From a candidate division WOR-3 bacterium (GTDB lineage Bacteria; SDB-A), in contig JAFGON010000047.1 of the NCBI GenBank assembly GCA_016926475.1, positions 1 to 15,156 of the forward strand: a stretch of DNA of 15,156 bases, read 5' to 3'. The position numbers were made by a program, and so were the translations under genes. The stretch's first letter is position 1. Each line of letters opens with the position of its first letter. Of the stretch, positions 6,992 through 15,134 are shown piece by piece. The notes under the pieces are model-generated. The model was not told where the DNA came from and did not search any database. It worked only from the letters and a program-made list of their open reading frames with translations.

Positions 6992-7327
6992 GTGGTTAAA
7001 ACAATTCTGGCTGAACAATTTTTCATACTGGGAGAAATACTTCTCGTAGCCGCCCTTGTAATATACGGATTAATTCTCAAAAGGCTGCTGAAGTTGTTGA
7101 AAAAAAACCCTGTTTTTTGGATCCTTTTGATTGTTTCCGCGTTGTTCGTGCTCGTATCCCTCGTTTTCCATTCTTTCGGTGTCTACGAAAAAGGTTCGGT
7201 CGAGGATCCCGTTGAATTGATGAGATCACTGGGATTTATGGGGATTTTTGAAGCCCTGGCGGTTGTATTGGGAAGTATATTCGCCTTTTTTTCGGCTTTG
7301 ATGTACAACAGATGGTCTCACAGGTGA
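6992..7327 (+). CDS. Small three-helix membrane protein (GTG start)
   Basis: A 111-residue protein, not recognised. Hydrophobic segments lie at about residues 9-29, 41-63 and 85-105, with a basic loop after the first (KRLLKLLKK). GTG 6992 has an excellent ribosome site (GGGGAGGTGA, 6976-6984, overlapping the previous stop) at 7 bases, so the GTG is well supported. Its size and helix number match the preceding protein, and the two may form a heteromeric membrane unit. It is the last gene of the operon; the next promoter follows at 7393. Confidence 0.72.
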   Translation: MVKTILAEQFFILGEILLVAALVIYGLILKRLLKLLKKNPVFWILLIVSALFVLVSLVFHSFGVYEKGSVEDPVELMRSLGFMGIFEALAVVLGSIFAFFSALMYNRWSHR

Positions 7328-7392
7328 AATGCGACTGGTGTAACCTTGCTTAAGCGTCGTTTAATTTTTAATTTAATCGGTAAAGTTAATTA

Positions 7393-7421
7393 TTGACTAA
7401 CATTGTGTTAATTTCTATAAT
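7393..7421 (+). promoter_or_regulatory. Near-consensus sigma70-type promoter of the TonB receptor gene
   Basis: TTGACT at 7393-7398 (five of six) and a perfect TATAAT at 7416-7421 are separated by the ideal 17 bases. Transcription would start near 7428, leaving a leader of about 50 bases before ATG 7481. The surrounding 150-base gap is AT-rich, and I recognise no operator or riboswitch in it. This is the best promoter in the window and suggests strong expression of the receptor. Confidence 0.7.
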
Positions 7422-7480
7422 TATTGGTAATGTTTTGATAAGCAATTTAAAACATACGGCAGGAAATCGAGGAGGTAGGT

Positions 7481-10186
7481 ATGCTCAGGTGGGCTAAAAA
7501 TGTAGTTTTGATTGTAAGCTTGTTCCTCATCGCTTCTCTGCTCGTGGCGGGCACGACAGGAAAAATTCGCGGAAGGGTTGTCGACGAAAGAGGCAATCCC
7601 GTTCCATACGCGCAGGTCATGGTGCTGAACACGAGCTTTGGAGGGTTGACAAACGCTCAGGGTGAATTCGACATAATAGGTATTCCACCGGGAACCTATA
7701 TTGTCCAAGCCGCGATGATAGGATTCACCCCGGCTCAAAAGACTTCGGTCGTTGTCAACGTCGACAGGACAACGGACGTTGGCGCGATGGTACTTCGTTC
7801 TGAAGCCCTTGAAATCGGAATCGAAGTGACGACTTACGGGACGAGGATGATAGCGGCTGACGTGACCGCGACGGAGATAAGCGTCAACCAGGAAGACATG
7901 CAGGCTTTGGGACTTGAAAACTTCGCCGAAGCTTTGACCCGTTCGACTGCCGCAACCGAGCAGGGCGGGCAAATACACATGCGCGGAGGCAGAGGCGGAG
8001 AAATTTTGTACATGGTCGACGGAATGTCGGTAAAAGATCCCCTCGTAGGCGGCAGTTACGCCATTGATATAGCTACCAACGCAGTACAGCAGATGAATAT
8101 AATGGCCGGCGGGTTCAACGCCGAATACGGTCAGGCTCAATCCGGAGTCGTAAACGTAGTTACGAGAGAAGGAAGCAGGACAAACTACTCCGGAAGGATT
8201 TCCTACTCGACAGATAAATTCGCGGGTTCAAACAGGGATTACAGCTTCAACACAGACAGATACGATTTGTCTTTCGGAGGGCCCGAACCTATATCAAGAG
8301 CTCTTTTGGGAAGAGGGCAGGAAGGGTCTGAAGCCGGATACCTGACGTTTTTCGTCTCGACTTCGGGATATTTCTCAAACACAGGAATTCCATACCCGGA
8401 ACTGCAGTCAGACTATAATTTTCTTAAAAATAGGTTCGACCCCGACACTACCAACTACAGGGGCTGGGTAAGCCCCGGAGATTTTCTCCTGCAGTCCGAC
8501 CTCAGCGAGACCACACAGCTTTTCTCCCTTAGGCAGAGCAATAAATTCACGTCGAACGCAAAACTCGCTTACCTTTTGACGAGCACGAAAAAACTTGTTC
8601 TTTCTTTCAACAAGACTTGGCAGTGGAGATTGCCTTACCAGCATTGTTTTAAATACAACGCTCATCACGCTTTGGCTTATCAGGATATAGCGTATCAATG
8701 GACGCTTGGCTGGAACCACACCATTTCTGCGAAAGCGTTTTATAACATTAAAGTAGGTTTTTTCCACAACCAGGACGCGAGAGACCATGGACACAATCCT
8801 GATTACTTCTATCCCGGTACTTTCCCTGAAGATTATTTCCCTTACCAGGCGAATTACCTCGGTATAAGGTTTCTGAACCAAAACGAATGGGACCAGTGGG
8901 CAAGATGGCAGAGAAGGGACCTCAAGAGGTGGACCGTCCTCGGGGATTTCTCTTGGCAGGTCAACAGGGAAAACCTGCTTAAAATCGGCGGAAGCATAGA
9001 ATATTATAAAATTCAACAGGGAGAAATTTCCTATACTTGGCAGTACTATACAGGCGCCATACAGCCCAAGCCCTGGGAACCTTATCCAGACCAGGGTGTT
9101 TTCAGAGACTGCTGGAAGGCTTCGCCAATTGGAGCGGCGTTTTACATACAGGATAAACTTGAAACGGAAGGTATGATAATCAACCTCGGCCTTAGAGCTG
9201 ATATGTGGATGCCAGGAAAAGACTTTGAAGAATATCCAGATCCGCTTTCCGGGGATACTCTCGAGGCGACAAACAAGTTTGACATAAGCCCGAGGCTCGG
9301 TATCGCCTTCCCAATAACGGACAAGGACAAACTTTATTTTTCTTACGGCAGATTCATTCAGCTTCCAGAGCTTCAGTACCTATACGGAGCAAACCAGCAG
9401 GGTACATCAGCTTTAAAAAATTACACGAATCCAAACCTTGACGCGGAAAAGACAGTTCAATACGAAATCGGTCTCGACCACGCTTTCTCCAACACCACCA
9501 AAATGTCCATAAGGGCTTTCTTCAAAGATATTCGCGGTCTCATAGGCCTTATGACAGGCGGAACGCCTCCTTTCGACGGGCAGATTTTCACGAACCTCGA
9601 CTACGGAAACGTCAGGGGTTTTGACTTCGCTTTCGACAAAACTGTCAAAAACTACTGGGGGTTTAGCGTCAACTATACTCTTCAGTGGGCTGACGGCAAG
9701 GGTTCGGACGCTTATGACAACTACCTTATTTCAGACCCCGCGGAAATTCCTTTGAAGACATACCCCTTGGATTGGGATGAAAGGCATTCGGTTAAAGGCA
9801 ACATTATTCTCGCCGCTGACGAAGGGGAGAAGATGTTCGGATTTGTCCCAGACAAGTGGTCGTTTTCCGTGGAATGCCTATACGGGAGCGGTTTCCCATA
9901 CTCCCCGAGCACAGACAACCCGGATTACGACATTCTCAAGGGCGAAAACTACATGAGGATGCCGTACCATATTCAGTGGAACATGACTTTTATAAAGAAC
10001 TTCAAATTCGGACCTATGGGATACGGCTTCAGGGTTCAGGTTGACAATATCTTCAACAAGAAAGACGTCATAGACGTCGACGATGACACAGGGACTTGGA
10101 ACGGAAACGGGACGGAAGTCCAGTCCGATCCTCTGAACCTAACAGACCCAAGACAAATAATGATAGGATTTTTCGCTGAATTTTAA
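7481..10186 (+). CDS. TonB-dependent outer-membrane receptor with carboxypeptidase-regulatory-like domain
   Basis: A 901-residue outer-membrane transporter or receptor. It has a signal peptide (basic MLRWAK, hydrophobic core to about residue 23), then a carboxypeptidase-regulatory-like beta domain (about 27-105: GKIRGRVVDERGNPVPYAQV, GEFDIIGIPPGTYIV). The plug domain follows (about 125-230), with HMRGGRGGEILYMVDGMSV and the typical end GFNAEYGQAQSGVVNVVTRE. The rest is a beta-barrel rich in aromatic strands, with late barrel motifs such as FDISPRLGIAFPI and YEIGLDHAF, and it ends in phenylalanine as outer-membrane barrels do. This N-terminal arrangement is common in SusC-like and other FCB-group receptors, but no SusD partner is seen. 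The downstream exbB-exbD-exbD-tonB genes are probably its energy source. The substrate cannot be deduced. GGAGGT at 7471-7476 supports ATG 7481. Confidence 0.93.
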   Translation: MLRWAKNVVLIVSLFLIASLLVAGTTGKIRGRVVDERGNPVPYAQVMVLNTSFGGLTNAQGEFDIIGIPPGTYIVQAAMIGFTPAQKTSVVVNVDRTTDVGAMVLRSEALEIGIEVTTYGTRMIAADVTATEISVNQEDMQALGLENFAEALTRSTAATEQGGQIHMRGGRGGEILYMVDGMSVKDPLVGGSYAIDIATNAVQQMNIMAGGFNAEYGQAQSGVVNVVTREGSRTNYSGRISYSTDKFAGSNRDYSFNTDRYDLSFGGPEPISRALLGRGQEGSEAGYLTFFVSTSGYFSNTGIPYPELQSDYNFLKNRFDPDTTNYRGWVSPGDFLLQSDLSETTQLFSLRQSNKFTSNAKLAYLLTSTKKLVLSFNKTWQWRLPYQHCFKYNAHHALAYQDIAYQWTLGWNHTISAKAFYNIKVGFFHNQDARDHGHNPDYFYPGTFPEDYFPYQANYLGIRFLNQNEWDQWARWQRRDLKRWTVLGDFSWQVNRENLLKIGGSIEYYKIQQGEISYTWQYYTGAIQPKPWEPYPDQGVFRDCWKASPIGAAFYIQDKLETEGMIINLGLRADMWMPGKDFEEYPDPLSGDTLEATNKFDISPRLGIAFPITDKDKLYFSYGRFIQLPELQYLYGANQQGTSALKNYTNPNLDAEKTVQYEIGLDHAFSNTTKMSIRAFFKDIRGLIGLMTGGTPPFDGQIFTNLDYGNVRGFDFAFDKTVKNYWGFSVNYTLQWADGKGSDAYDNYLISDPAEIPLKTYPLDWDERHSVKGNIILAADEGEKMFGFVPDKWSFSVECLYGSGFPYSPSTDNPDYDILKGENYMRMPYHIQWNMTFIKNFKFGPMGYGFRVQVDNIFNKKDVIDVDDDTGTWNGNGTEVQSDPLNLTDPRQIMIGFFAEF

Positions 10187-10195
10187 CTTTTTATT

Positions 10196-10216
10196 GGGGG
10201 AGATTGTATCTCCCCC
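10196..10216 (+). promoter_or_regulatory. Perfect 8-bp intercistronic stem-loop
   Basis: GGGGGAGA (10196-10203) pairs perfectly with TCTCCCCC (10209-10216) across a 5-base loop. It starts 9 bases after the receptor stop codon. No T run follows on either strand, so it is not a classical terminator. It may be a partial terminator or an mRNA 3'-end protector that lets the receptor transcript accumulate above the exbB-tonB transcript (inference). Confidence 0.55.
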
Positions 10217-10251
10217 GTGTAACTTAAAGGGTTCATTTTTAATTGAAAGAT

Positions 10252-10257
10252 AAGGAG
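10252..10257 (+). promoter_or_regulatory. Ribosome binding site deciding the exbB start
   Basis: AAGGAG at 10252-10257 is 8 bases before ATG 10266. It overlaps the alternative in-frame GTG at 10257, which therefore cannot be the start. Confidence 0.65.
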
Positions 10258-10265
10258 TGAGTCAG

Positions 10266-10901
10266 ATGGGAGTGATTCAGTTTTACAGAGAAGGCGGATG
10301 GGCGATGCATCTTCTCCTCGTTTCCGCCCTTATTGGACTTTTTTTCATGTTCGAAAGGATTATTTTTCTTTTTTTCAAAACCAGACCGGACCCGATTGAT
10401 TATGTCGAAAAACTCACCAAAGACATCAAATCCAAAAAGGGTAAAGATGGAGTGGACTCGGCTCTGAAGAAATCGAGATCTGATTCATTTCCCATAGCTA
10501 AAATTTCATCAGCCATACTTGAAAAGGCGAGCTACGGAAAAGACGAGATGGAGGAGGCGAGGGACATGGAAGCCCTAAAAACCCTTTCTTTTCTCGACAG
10601 GGGAATGCTCGTTTTAGCGGCTGTCGCGAACATAGCTCCTCTAATCGGATTCTTGGGCACTGTCGTAGGGATGATGATGGCTTTTGAGGCTATAGCAAAA
10701 GCTGGAACAGTCGAGCCGACTATTGTCGCTGACGGAATAAGGGTCGCTCTGATAACAACCGCGGCTGGACTCATGATAGCTTTTCCTGTAAGCGCGTTTC
10801 ATGTATGGTTCAGCTCAAGAATAAATTCTTTGAGCCGCAAATTCGAAGAGGCGACATCAATACTTGTCGAGACTGTGTTAGAGCAAGAAATAGAGGAATG
10901 A
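10266..10901 (+). CDS. exbB: ExbB / MotA-TolQ-ExbB proton channel protein
   Basis: A 211-residue inner-membrane protein that, with ExbD, converts the proton gradient into motion transmitted by TonB. It has the family's three-helix layout: TM1 at about 13-36 (MHLLLVSALIGLFFMFERI), a cytoplasmic loop of about 75 residues, TM2 at about 114-140 with IAPLIGFLGTVVGMMMAF, and TM3 at about 158-182 with GIRVALITTAAGLMIAFPV, including the conserved Thr pair. Length is normal. ATG 10266 is chosen over the upstream GTG on ribosome-site position. It is followed after 1 base by an exbD. Family members also serve TolQ and MotA roles; the neighbouring exbD, tonB and TonB-dependent receptor make ExbB the right call. 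Confidence 0.93.
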   Translation: MGVIQFYREGGWAMHLLLVSALIGLFFMFERIIFLFFKTRPDPIDYVEKLTKDIKSKKGKDGVDSALKKSRSDSFPIAKISSAILEKASYGKDEMEEARDMEALKTLSFLDRGMLVLAAVANIAPLIGFLGTVVGMMMAFEAIAKAGTVEPTIVADGIRVALITTAAGLMIAFPVSAFHVWFSSRINSLSRKFEEATSILVETVLEQEIEE

Positions 10902-10902
10902 C

Positions 10903-11403
10903 ATGGCTTTTAGGAAGAAAGTATCGCGAGAAGCTGAAATACCGACTTCTTCCATGTCAGACATCGCGTTCTTGCTCTTGGTCTTCTTTCTCGTCACAAC
11001 GCATTTCCAGCGCGACACCGGCATTGTGACCAAACTTCCTCCGAGTGGAGAGACCCAGGAAGCGCAGGAAAACATCGTTCTCAGCATCGTAGTGCCTGAA
11101 GACACTCTTGTAGCCGGGGACAGCGTAAAAGTCGGAGGCGTCAAAGTGCCGTTTTCGGACCTTCAAAGTGCAGTCTACGACTCGGTCTCAACCGCCATCG
11201 AATCGAGAAAGATGAAAGCTCCTCTGATTTTTGTCGAAAAAGGAGTGACATACGAGAGAATGCTCGAAGTCTACGAAGAAGTTATGAAAGCCGCCGACAA
11301 ACTCGATTTGGAACACCCAGAACTTCCGGAAGCCGATTGGTTCAACAAACAAACGGTCGCGGCGCTTATTAGCGTTCAACTCAGGCCGATAACAGGCTGG
11401 TAG
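10903..11403 (+). CDS. exbD: ExbD-family biopolymer transport protein (first copy)
   Basis: A 166-residue protein with a short cytoplasmic tail, one membrane helix (about 20-34) and a periplasmic domain. The signature PTSSMSDIAFLLLVFFLVTT holds the essential membrane aspartate at Asp20, the proton-carrying residue of the family. The periplasmic part contains VKVGGVKVPFSDL and a LIFVEKGVTYERMLEVYEEV stretch, matching the usual ExbD fold. Its C-terminus is longer than in classic ExbD (about 140 aa), with an acidic insert near LDLEHPELPEADW. It starts 1 base after the exbB stop with GAGGA at 10893-10897, so it is coupled to exbB. Confidence 0.92.
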   Translation: MAFRKKVSREAEIPTSSMSDIAFLLLVFFLVTTHFQRDTGIVTKLPPSGETQEAQENIVLSIVVPEDTLVAGDSVKVGGVKVPFSDLQSAVYDSVSTAIESRKMKAPLIFVEKGVTYERMLEVYEEVMKAADKLDLEHPELPEADWFNKQTVAALISVQLRPITGW

Positions 11404-11411
11404 GCGGTTTT

Positions 11412-11897
11412 ATGAGAGTGGAAAAAGAAAAAAAAGTTGAAGCGAGGATACCGACAGCTTCGATGTCGGACATCGCTTTTTTGCTTATTATATTTTTTAT
11501 GGTTACAACAGTTTTCAGACAGGAAAGAGGTCTCGACATCACCCTTCCTGGGTCGAACCTCGCAGTGAAACTGGAACAGAGAAGGATACACCACATATAT
11601 CTGGGCTGGTCTTCGAGAAACCCAAACGAGAGGGTTCCCATAGTATCCATAAACGACCAGATTTTCCCGATGGATCAGGTTGACGGGGTTCTCAGGCAGA
11701 AGCTCGAAGAATACAGGGCGAGCACGACCGGTACCGACGAAGAGTGGAAGCAGTTCGTCTTCAGCTTGCAGATTGAAAGGGACATGCCATATGTATTTGT
11801 GGATTCTCTTCTTCAGGAGGCGAGGCAGGGCGGAAGGAACGTAGTTCAGGCCATTCAGATAAACTATGGGGCGAGAGAAGCTCAAAAAGGGGGATGA
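11412..11897 (+). CDS. exbD: ExbD-family biopolymer transport protein (second copy)
   Basis: A 161-residue paralogue of the preceding gene product. The N-terminal signature is nearly identical (PTASMSDIAFLLIIFFMVTT, with Asp20 conserved), but the periplasmic domain has diverged strongly. It carries an insert around LEQRRIHHIYLGWSSRNPNE and another around YRASTTGTDEEWKQF, ending in a variant of the usual core (ERDMPYVFVDSLLQEARQGG). Two ExbD proteins per system are common in FCB-group bacteria and may form a heterodimer under the single ExbB pentamer (inference). It lies 8 bases after the first exbD with only a weak ribosome site (GGCGG, 11403-11407). The stop is 1 base before the tonB ATG. 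Confidence 0.9.
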   Translation: MRVEKEKKVEARIPTASMSDIAFLLIIFFMVTTVFRQERGLDITLPGSNLAVKLEQRRIHHIYLGWSSRNPNERVPIVSINDQIFPMDQVDGVLRQKLEEYRASTTGTDEEWKQFVFSLQIERDMPYVFVDSLLQEARQGGRNVVQAIQINYGAREAQKGG

Positions 11898-11898
11898 C

Positions 11899-12546
11899 AT
11901 GGATCGAAAACGCATGGACACATCTGTCCCTATAAGGACAGGGGTAATTCTCGCTCTGGTGTTTCATCTCCTCGCGCTCGTAGCGATTCCGGAACCCAAT
12001 ATACCGGAATACAAGCCTGCCGAGAGGAAGGAATCGGAAAACATCCAGCAGGAAGTAAATCTGCAAGTCGATTTTCAGACCATTGAAGAAATTCAGCAGC
12101 AGATACAACAGCCCCAGGATATCATGCAGGAAATACAGCAGAGCGGCGAAATAATTTTGTCGACAGAAGGCGATACGCTGATTGGGGGCGCCGCGTCGGA
12201 CGTTTTTGAAGTTGATACCACGGAACTTCTTCCAGACGATCAGGGGGAAGTATCTTCAGAATACGTCAGCGTTTACGAAACACCTCCGAGACCTGTTCAT
12301 ATTCAGGAACCTGCATACCCATCCGCTGCGCTAAACCAGAATTTGGAAGGAACTGTCGTCCTTTTGCTCTATGTCGATATAGACGGAAAAGTTACGAGAG
12401 CCGACGTGATAAACTCGACTAATCCCCTTTTCAACGACGCGGCCGTTGACGCCGGGCTCAGATGCACTTTCAAACCAGCAGAAAGCGCCGGCAGACCCAT
12501 AAGAGTAAAATTAGTTTTTCCAGTTAATTTTAAGTTGACTAATTAA
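11899..12546 (+). CDS. tonB: TonB-like energy transducer
   Basis: A 215-residue protein anchored in the inner membrane that reaches across the periplasm to the receptor plug. A cytoplasmic basic start is followed by one membrane helix (about 13-30) carrying His23, the place where TonB has its conserved histidine; the usual serine four residues earlier is Ala19. The spacer (about 45-130) is not Pro-Lys/Pro-Glu rich as in classic TonB but Gln/Glu/Ile rich (EEIQQQIQQPQDIMQEIQQ). The C-terminal domain (about 137-213) is typical: EPAYPSAALNQNLEGTVVLL, VDIDGKVTRADVINS, DAAVDAGLRCTFKPA and a final FPVNFKL strand. ATG 11899 is favoured over the in-frame ATG at 11866 because it follows the exbD stop by 1 base and has AAGGGGG upstream. 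Confidence 0.92.
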   Translation: MDRKRMDTSVPIRTGVILALVFHLLALVAIPEPNIPEYKPAERKESENIQQEVNLQVDFQTIEEIQQQIQQPQDIMQEIQQSGEIILSTEGDTLIGGAASDVFEVDTTELLPDDQGEVSSEYVSVYETPPRPVHIQEPAYPSAALNQNLEGTVVLLLYVDIDGKVTRADVINSTNPLFNDAAVDAGLRCTFKPAESAGRPIRVKLVFPVNFKLTN

Positions 12547-12557
12547 AGGAGGTGGAT

Positions 12558-15125
12558 GTGAAGAGACCTGTTTTGATATTTTTTTCTCTTCTGCTCGTAC
12601 TGACGACTTCATCCGTTTACGGAAAGATGAGGGATGAATACAATGCTATGGCAAATCCCTATACCCAATTCAGAGGGATGGAACAAAGCAACATTTGGCT
12701 TTGTTTTACAAACTACGGGTTTTTCGGAAATGGCGGTGAATACGGTATAGTAGGATACTCTTGTATGTTTCCCGCTTATTCAAACCAGGAATATTTATTT
12801 CAGGGAGCTCTCTGGATAGCTGCCGTCACAGGCAGAGATACCCTCTGCAGCGTAGGTGTAGACGGGTGGGCTCATGAAGGCGAGATGTATCCTGGAACGA
12901 CAGCGGATGATTCTATACACCAGCGTTCGACGATTCCAACGTCACCTGTGTATGATTCATTGGCGGTTTCGGAGCTCGATTTTGTGTCAGTTTACTACGA
13001 CACTTATACCGACCCTTCAATTCCAAGCATGGGTCCATGGCACAAACCTTTGGGTCTTCAAGTTACAATGGAATCCTTTTCTTGGTCTTATGAATACGCC
13101 GAGGATTTCATAATAATAAATTTTTGGATTAAAAACATAGGTAGGAAAAACCTTAAGCAGTGTTACTTGGGACTATATGTTGACGCCGATGTCGGTCCTG
13201 TCGGAGCGGCATACGACGACAAAGCTCAGGACGACGTCTGCGGTTTCATACCTTCAATTCCCGTTCAATACGGTGGTAATCCTGAAAATCCAAAAGACAG
13301 CATAAACGTCGCGTGGATAGCCAATGCCGGTCTTTTGGGATTTCCACAGGCTGGTACAGCACAGGGAGTTCCCACGCCAGACGTAACAGGGACCAGAGTT
13401 TTAAGAACACCTCATCCAAACCTTACAACCTCCTTCAACTGGTGGTACAGCAATCAAAACGATCAAATTCTCGACTGGGGTCCTTGCTACCCAGACAACA
13501 CTTTCGATATCATAATGAAACTCGTCAATTCGCAGCTTGCGCCTGGTGATCCTCAGCCTGGAACACCGAGCTACGACGACCCTCGGGCCGACATTCTTAA
13601 ATGGCTTTATCTCGGCAACGGATCTTTCGACCCGGACCAGTTGGACATCAAATACGAAAACCGTGACACGCTTTTCAATGACACGAGATACCTTCTGTCT
13701 TTCGGACCGATATACCCCGCTTTGAGAAATGGAGTCCCCGTTACAGACTCGATGTTCCTGCCCGGAGACAGCGTTCCTGTGACATTCGCGTATATCGGAG
13801 GAGAAGATTTCCAGAAATACTCAAACGCTCCTCTTTGGAGCCAGCACCCTAACGCCACTGACACAATTGTACCAAGAGAGCTGTCATGGTCACCTATAAG
13901 GTATGATTTCACTGATCTTGGTGTAAACGCGAGATGGGCGCTCGATGTCTATGACAACCCAAATGTGATAACAGAAACAAAAAACGGTCCTCATGTCGTA
14001 ACTCACGACAGATGGCCTTCGATTATTTCTGGAGACACGATTTTCTGCGACACACTCGACCCGTTTTTCCATTGGCCTTACCCGCTTATCGTCGCGGGTG
14101 ACACTATTGACTGGTCGGGAGACGGAATACCCGATTACGCAGGACCTCCTCCTCCGGCTTTCACGGAGATGTTGGTTGTTCCGGGAGTCCCCAGGCCGAA
14201 CGATGTCGCAATCTTGTGGGGAAGAAGAAACAAAACTCCCACAGACACAACTCAGGATTCGCTCTGGAACGTGCTGCCGGACGAGCAGGTTGGTAAAGAT
14301 ATATTCGCTCCTAACTATGAAGATTTCCAGGGATACAGGGTTTACCGCAGTTATCCAAATAACGAGAGAGAAATTGCCGGCTGGACTCTGCTAAAACAGT
14401 GGGACAGAGGTTACAGGTGGATTCACGCAATACCCACAGATCCAAATTCCGACACCCTGAGAGTTCCGACAGACCCGGCGTTTGCCTACGGATTCTGGCT
14501 TGATAGAGATTCATTGAGAGCTCCCGATGCTGACCTTGCGGACACAGTCCTTCAACTTAAATACCAACTCGCCCACGATCCCTCCTTCTCTCCTTTAAGG
14601 CAATACGAAAATACATACAGATATATATACGTCGATTCCGGCGTCACAATTCTCAGTCCAGTCTATTACACTGTTACATGTTTTGATTTCGGGAACCCTC
14701 AGACAGGAGTCGCTCCTCTTGAGACCTCAAAAGGAAGCAACACTCAGAGAGTTATCCCAGGACCTGCTCCTCAACCTCTGAACGATGAAAAACCAGTGAT
14801 GGTGATTCCCAATCCTTACAGGGGGGATATAGACTACTCGTCGGCGACGACAGGTCATCCCTGGGAAGATCCTTCGAGAAGAGGATGGACAGAGCATTCG
14901 AGAAGGATTTCTTTCATAAATCTTCCGGAAAAATGTACAATAAGGATATACACACTCAGCGGCGAACTTGTTAAAACTCTCGTTCACGAGGATATGTTTT
15001 CAAGCGTCCATGACTGGGATTTGATATCTTCAGACATACAGCTCATCGCAAGCGGTATATATCTTTTCTCGGTTGAGGATGAATCCGGAAAAACTCAAGT
15101 CGGCAAATTTGTCGTTCTGAAGTAG
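12558..15125 (+). CDS. Large exported protein with FN3-like region and C-terminal sorting tail
   Basis: An 855-residue exported protein, specific function unknown. It has a signal peptide (MKRPVLIFFSLLLVLTTSS, cleavage near Gly-Lys at about 22-24). The first 500 residues or so are a beta-rich, aromatic, Asp/Pro/Gly-rich domain with YLFQGALWIAAVTGRDTLCS and a later IIINFWIKNIG stretch. I know this style from large secreted proteins of FCB-related candidate phyla but cannot name it. A region from about 530 to 740 contains an FN3-like pattern (DVAILWGRR, FQGYRVYRS, VYYTVTCFDFG). The last 110 residues form a FlgD-like/type A sorting domain (VIPNPYRG, FINLPEKCTIRIYTLSGE, SGIYLFSVED, GKFVVLK), which directs type IX-type secretion in Bacteroidota. 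GTG 12558 has AAAGGAGG just upstream; the in-frame GTG at 12552 overlaps that site. It lies 11 bases after tonB, in the same operon. Confidence 0.82.
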   Translation: MKRPVLIFFSLLLVLTTSSVYGKMRDEYNAMANPYTQFRGMEQSNIWLCFTNYGFFGNGGEYGIVGYSCMFPAYSNQEYLFQGALWIAAVTGRDTLCSVGVDGWAHEGEMYPGTTADDSIHQRSTIPTSPVYDSLAVSELDFVSVYYDTYTDPSIPSMGPWHKPLGLQVTMESFSWSYEYAEDFIIINFWIKNIGRKNLKQCYLGLYVDADVGPVGAAYDDKAQDDVCGFIPSIPVQYGGNPENPKDSINVAWIANAGLLGFPQAGTAQGVPTPDVTGTRVLRTPHPNLTTSFNWWYSNQNDQILDWGPCYPDNTFDIIMKLVNSQLAPGDPQPGTPSYDDPRADILKWLYLGNGSFDPDQLDIKYENRDTLFNDTRYLLSFGPIYPALRNGVPVTDSMFLPGDSVPVTFAYIGGEDFQKYSNAPLWSQHPNATDTIVPRELSWSPIRYDFTDLGVNARWALDVYDNPNVITETKNGPHVVTHDRWPSIISGDTIFCDTLDPFFHWPYPLIVAGDTIDWSGDGIPDYAGPPPPAFTEMLVVPGVPRPNDVAILWGRRNKTPTDTTQDSLWNVLPDEQVGKDIFAPNYEDFQGYRVYRSYPNNEREIAGWTLLKQWDRGYRWIHAIPTDPNSDTLRVPTDPAFAYGFWLDRDSLRAPDADLADTVLQLKYQLAHDPSFSPLRQYENTYRYIYVDSGVTILSPVYYTVTCFDFGNPQTGVAPLETSKGSNTQRVIPGPAPQPLNDEKPVMVIPNPYRGDIDYSSATTGHPWEDPSRRGWTEHSRRISFINLPEKCTIRIYTLSGELVKTLVHEDMFSSVHDWDLISSDIQLIASGIYLFSVEDESGKTQVGKFVVLK

Positions 15126-15134
15126 GAGGGCGAA

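Noticed and set aside
6599-7327. Two small membrane proteins as a holin or toxin-antitoxin pair
   Set aside because: Both have three helices and basic tails but lie in frame with the adaptor operon, and neither resembles a toxin, antitoxin or holin family I know.
7421-8140. 239-codon open frame on the minus strand opposite the receptor gene
   Set aside because: Its product is low-complexity, has no family signs, and lies over the well-supported signal peptide, regulatory-like domain and plug of the receptor. It is a shadow of codon bias.
8408-9016. 202-codon open frame on the minus strand inside the receptor barrel
   Set aside because: Same reason: no ribosome site or homology pattern, and full overlap with the receptor coding sequence.
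10266-11897. Tol-Pal or flagellar motor (MotAB) assignment for the ExbB/ExbD-type genes
   Set aside because: The following gene has a clear TonB C-terminal domain, the preceding gene is a TonB-dependent receptor, and no tolB, pal or MotB peptidoglycan-binding domain is present.
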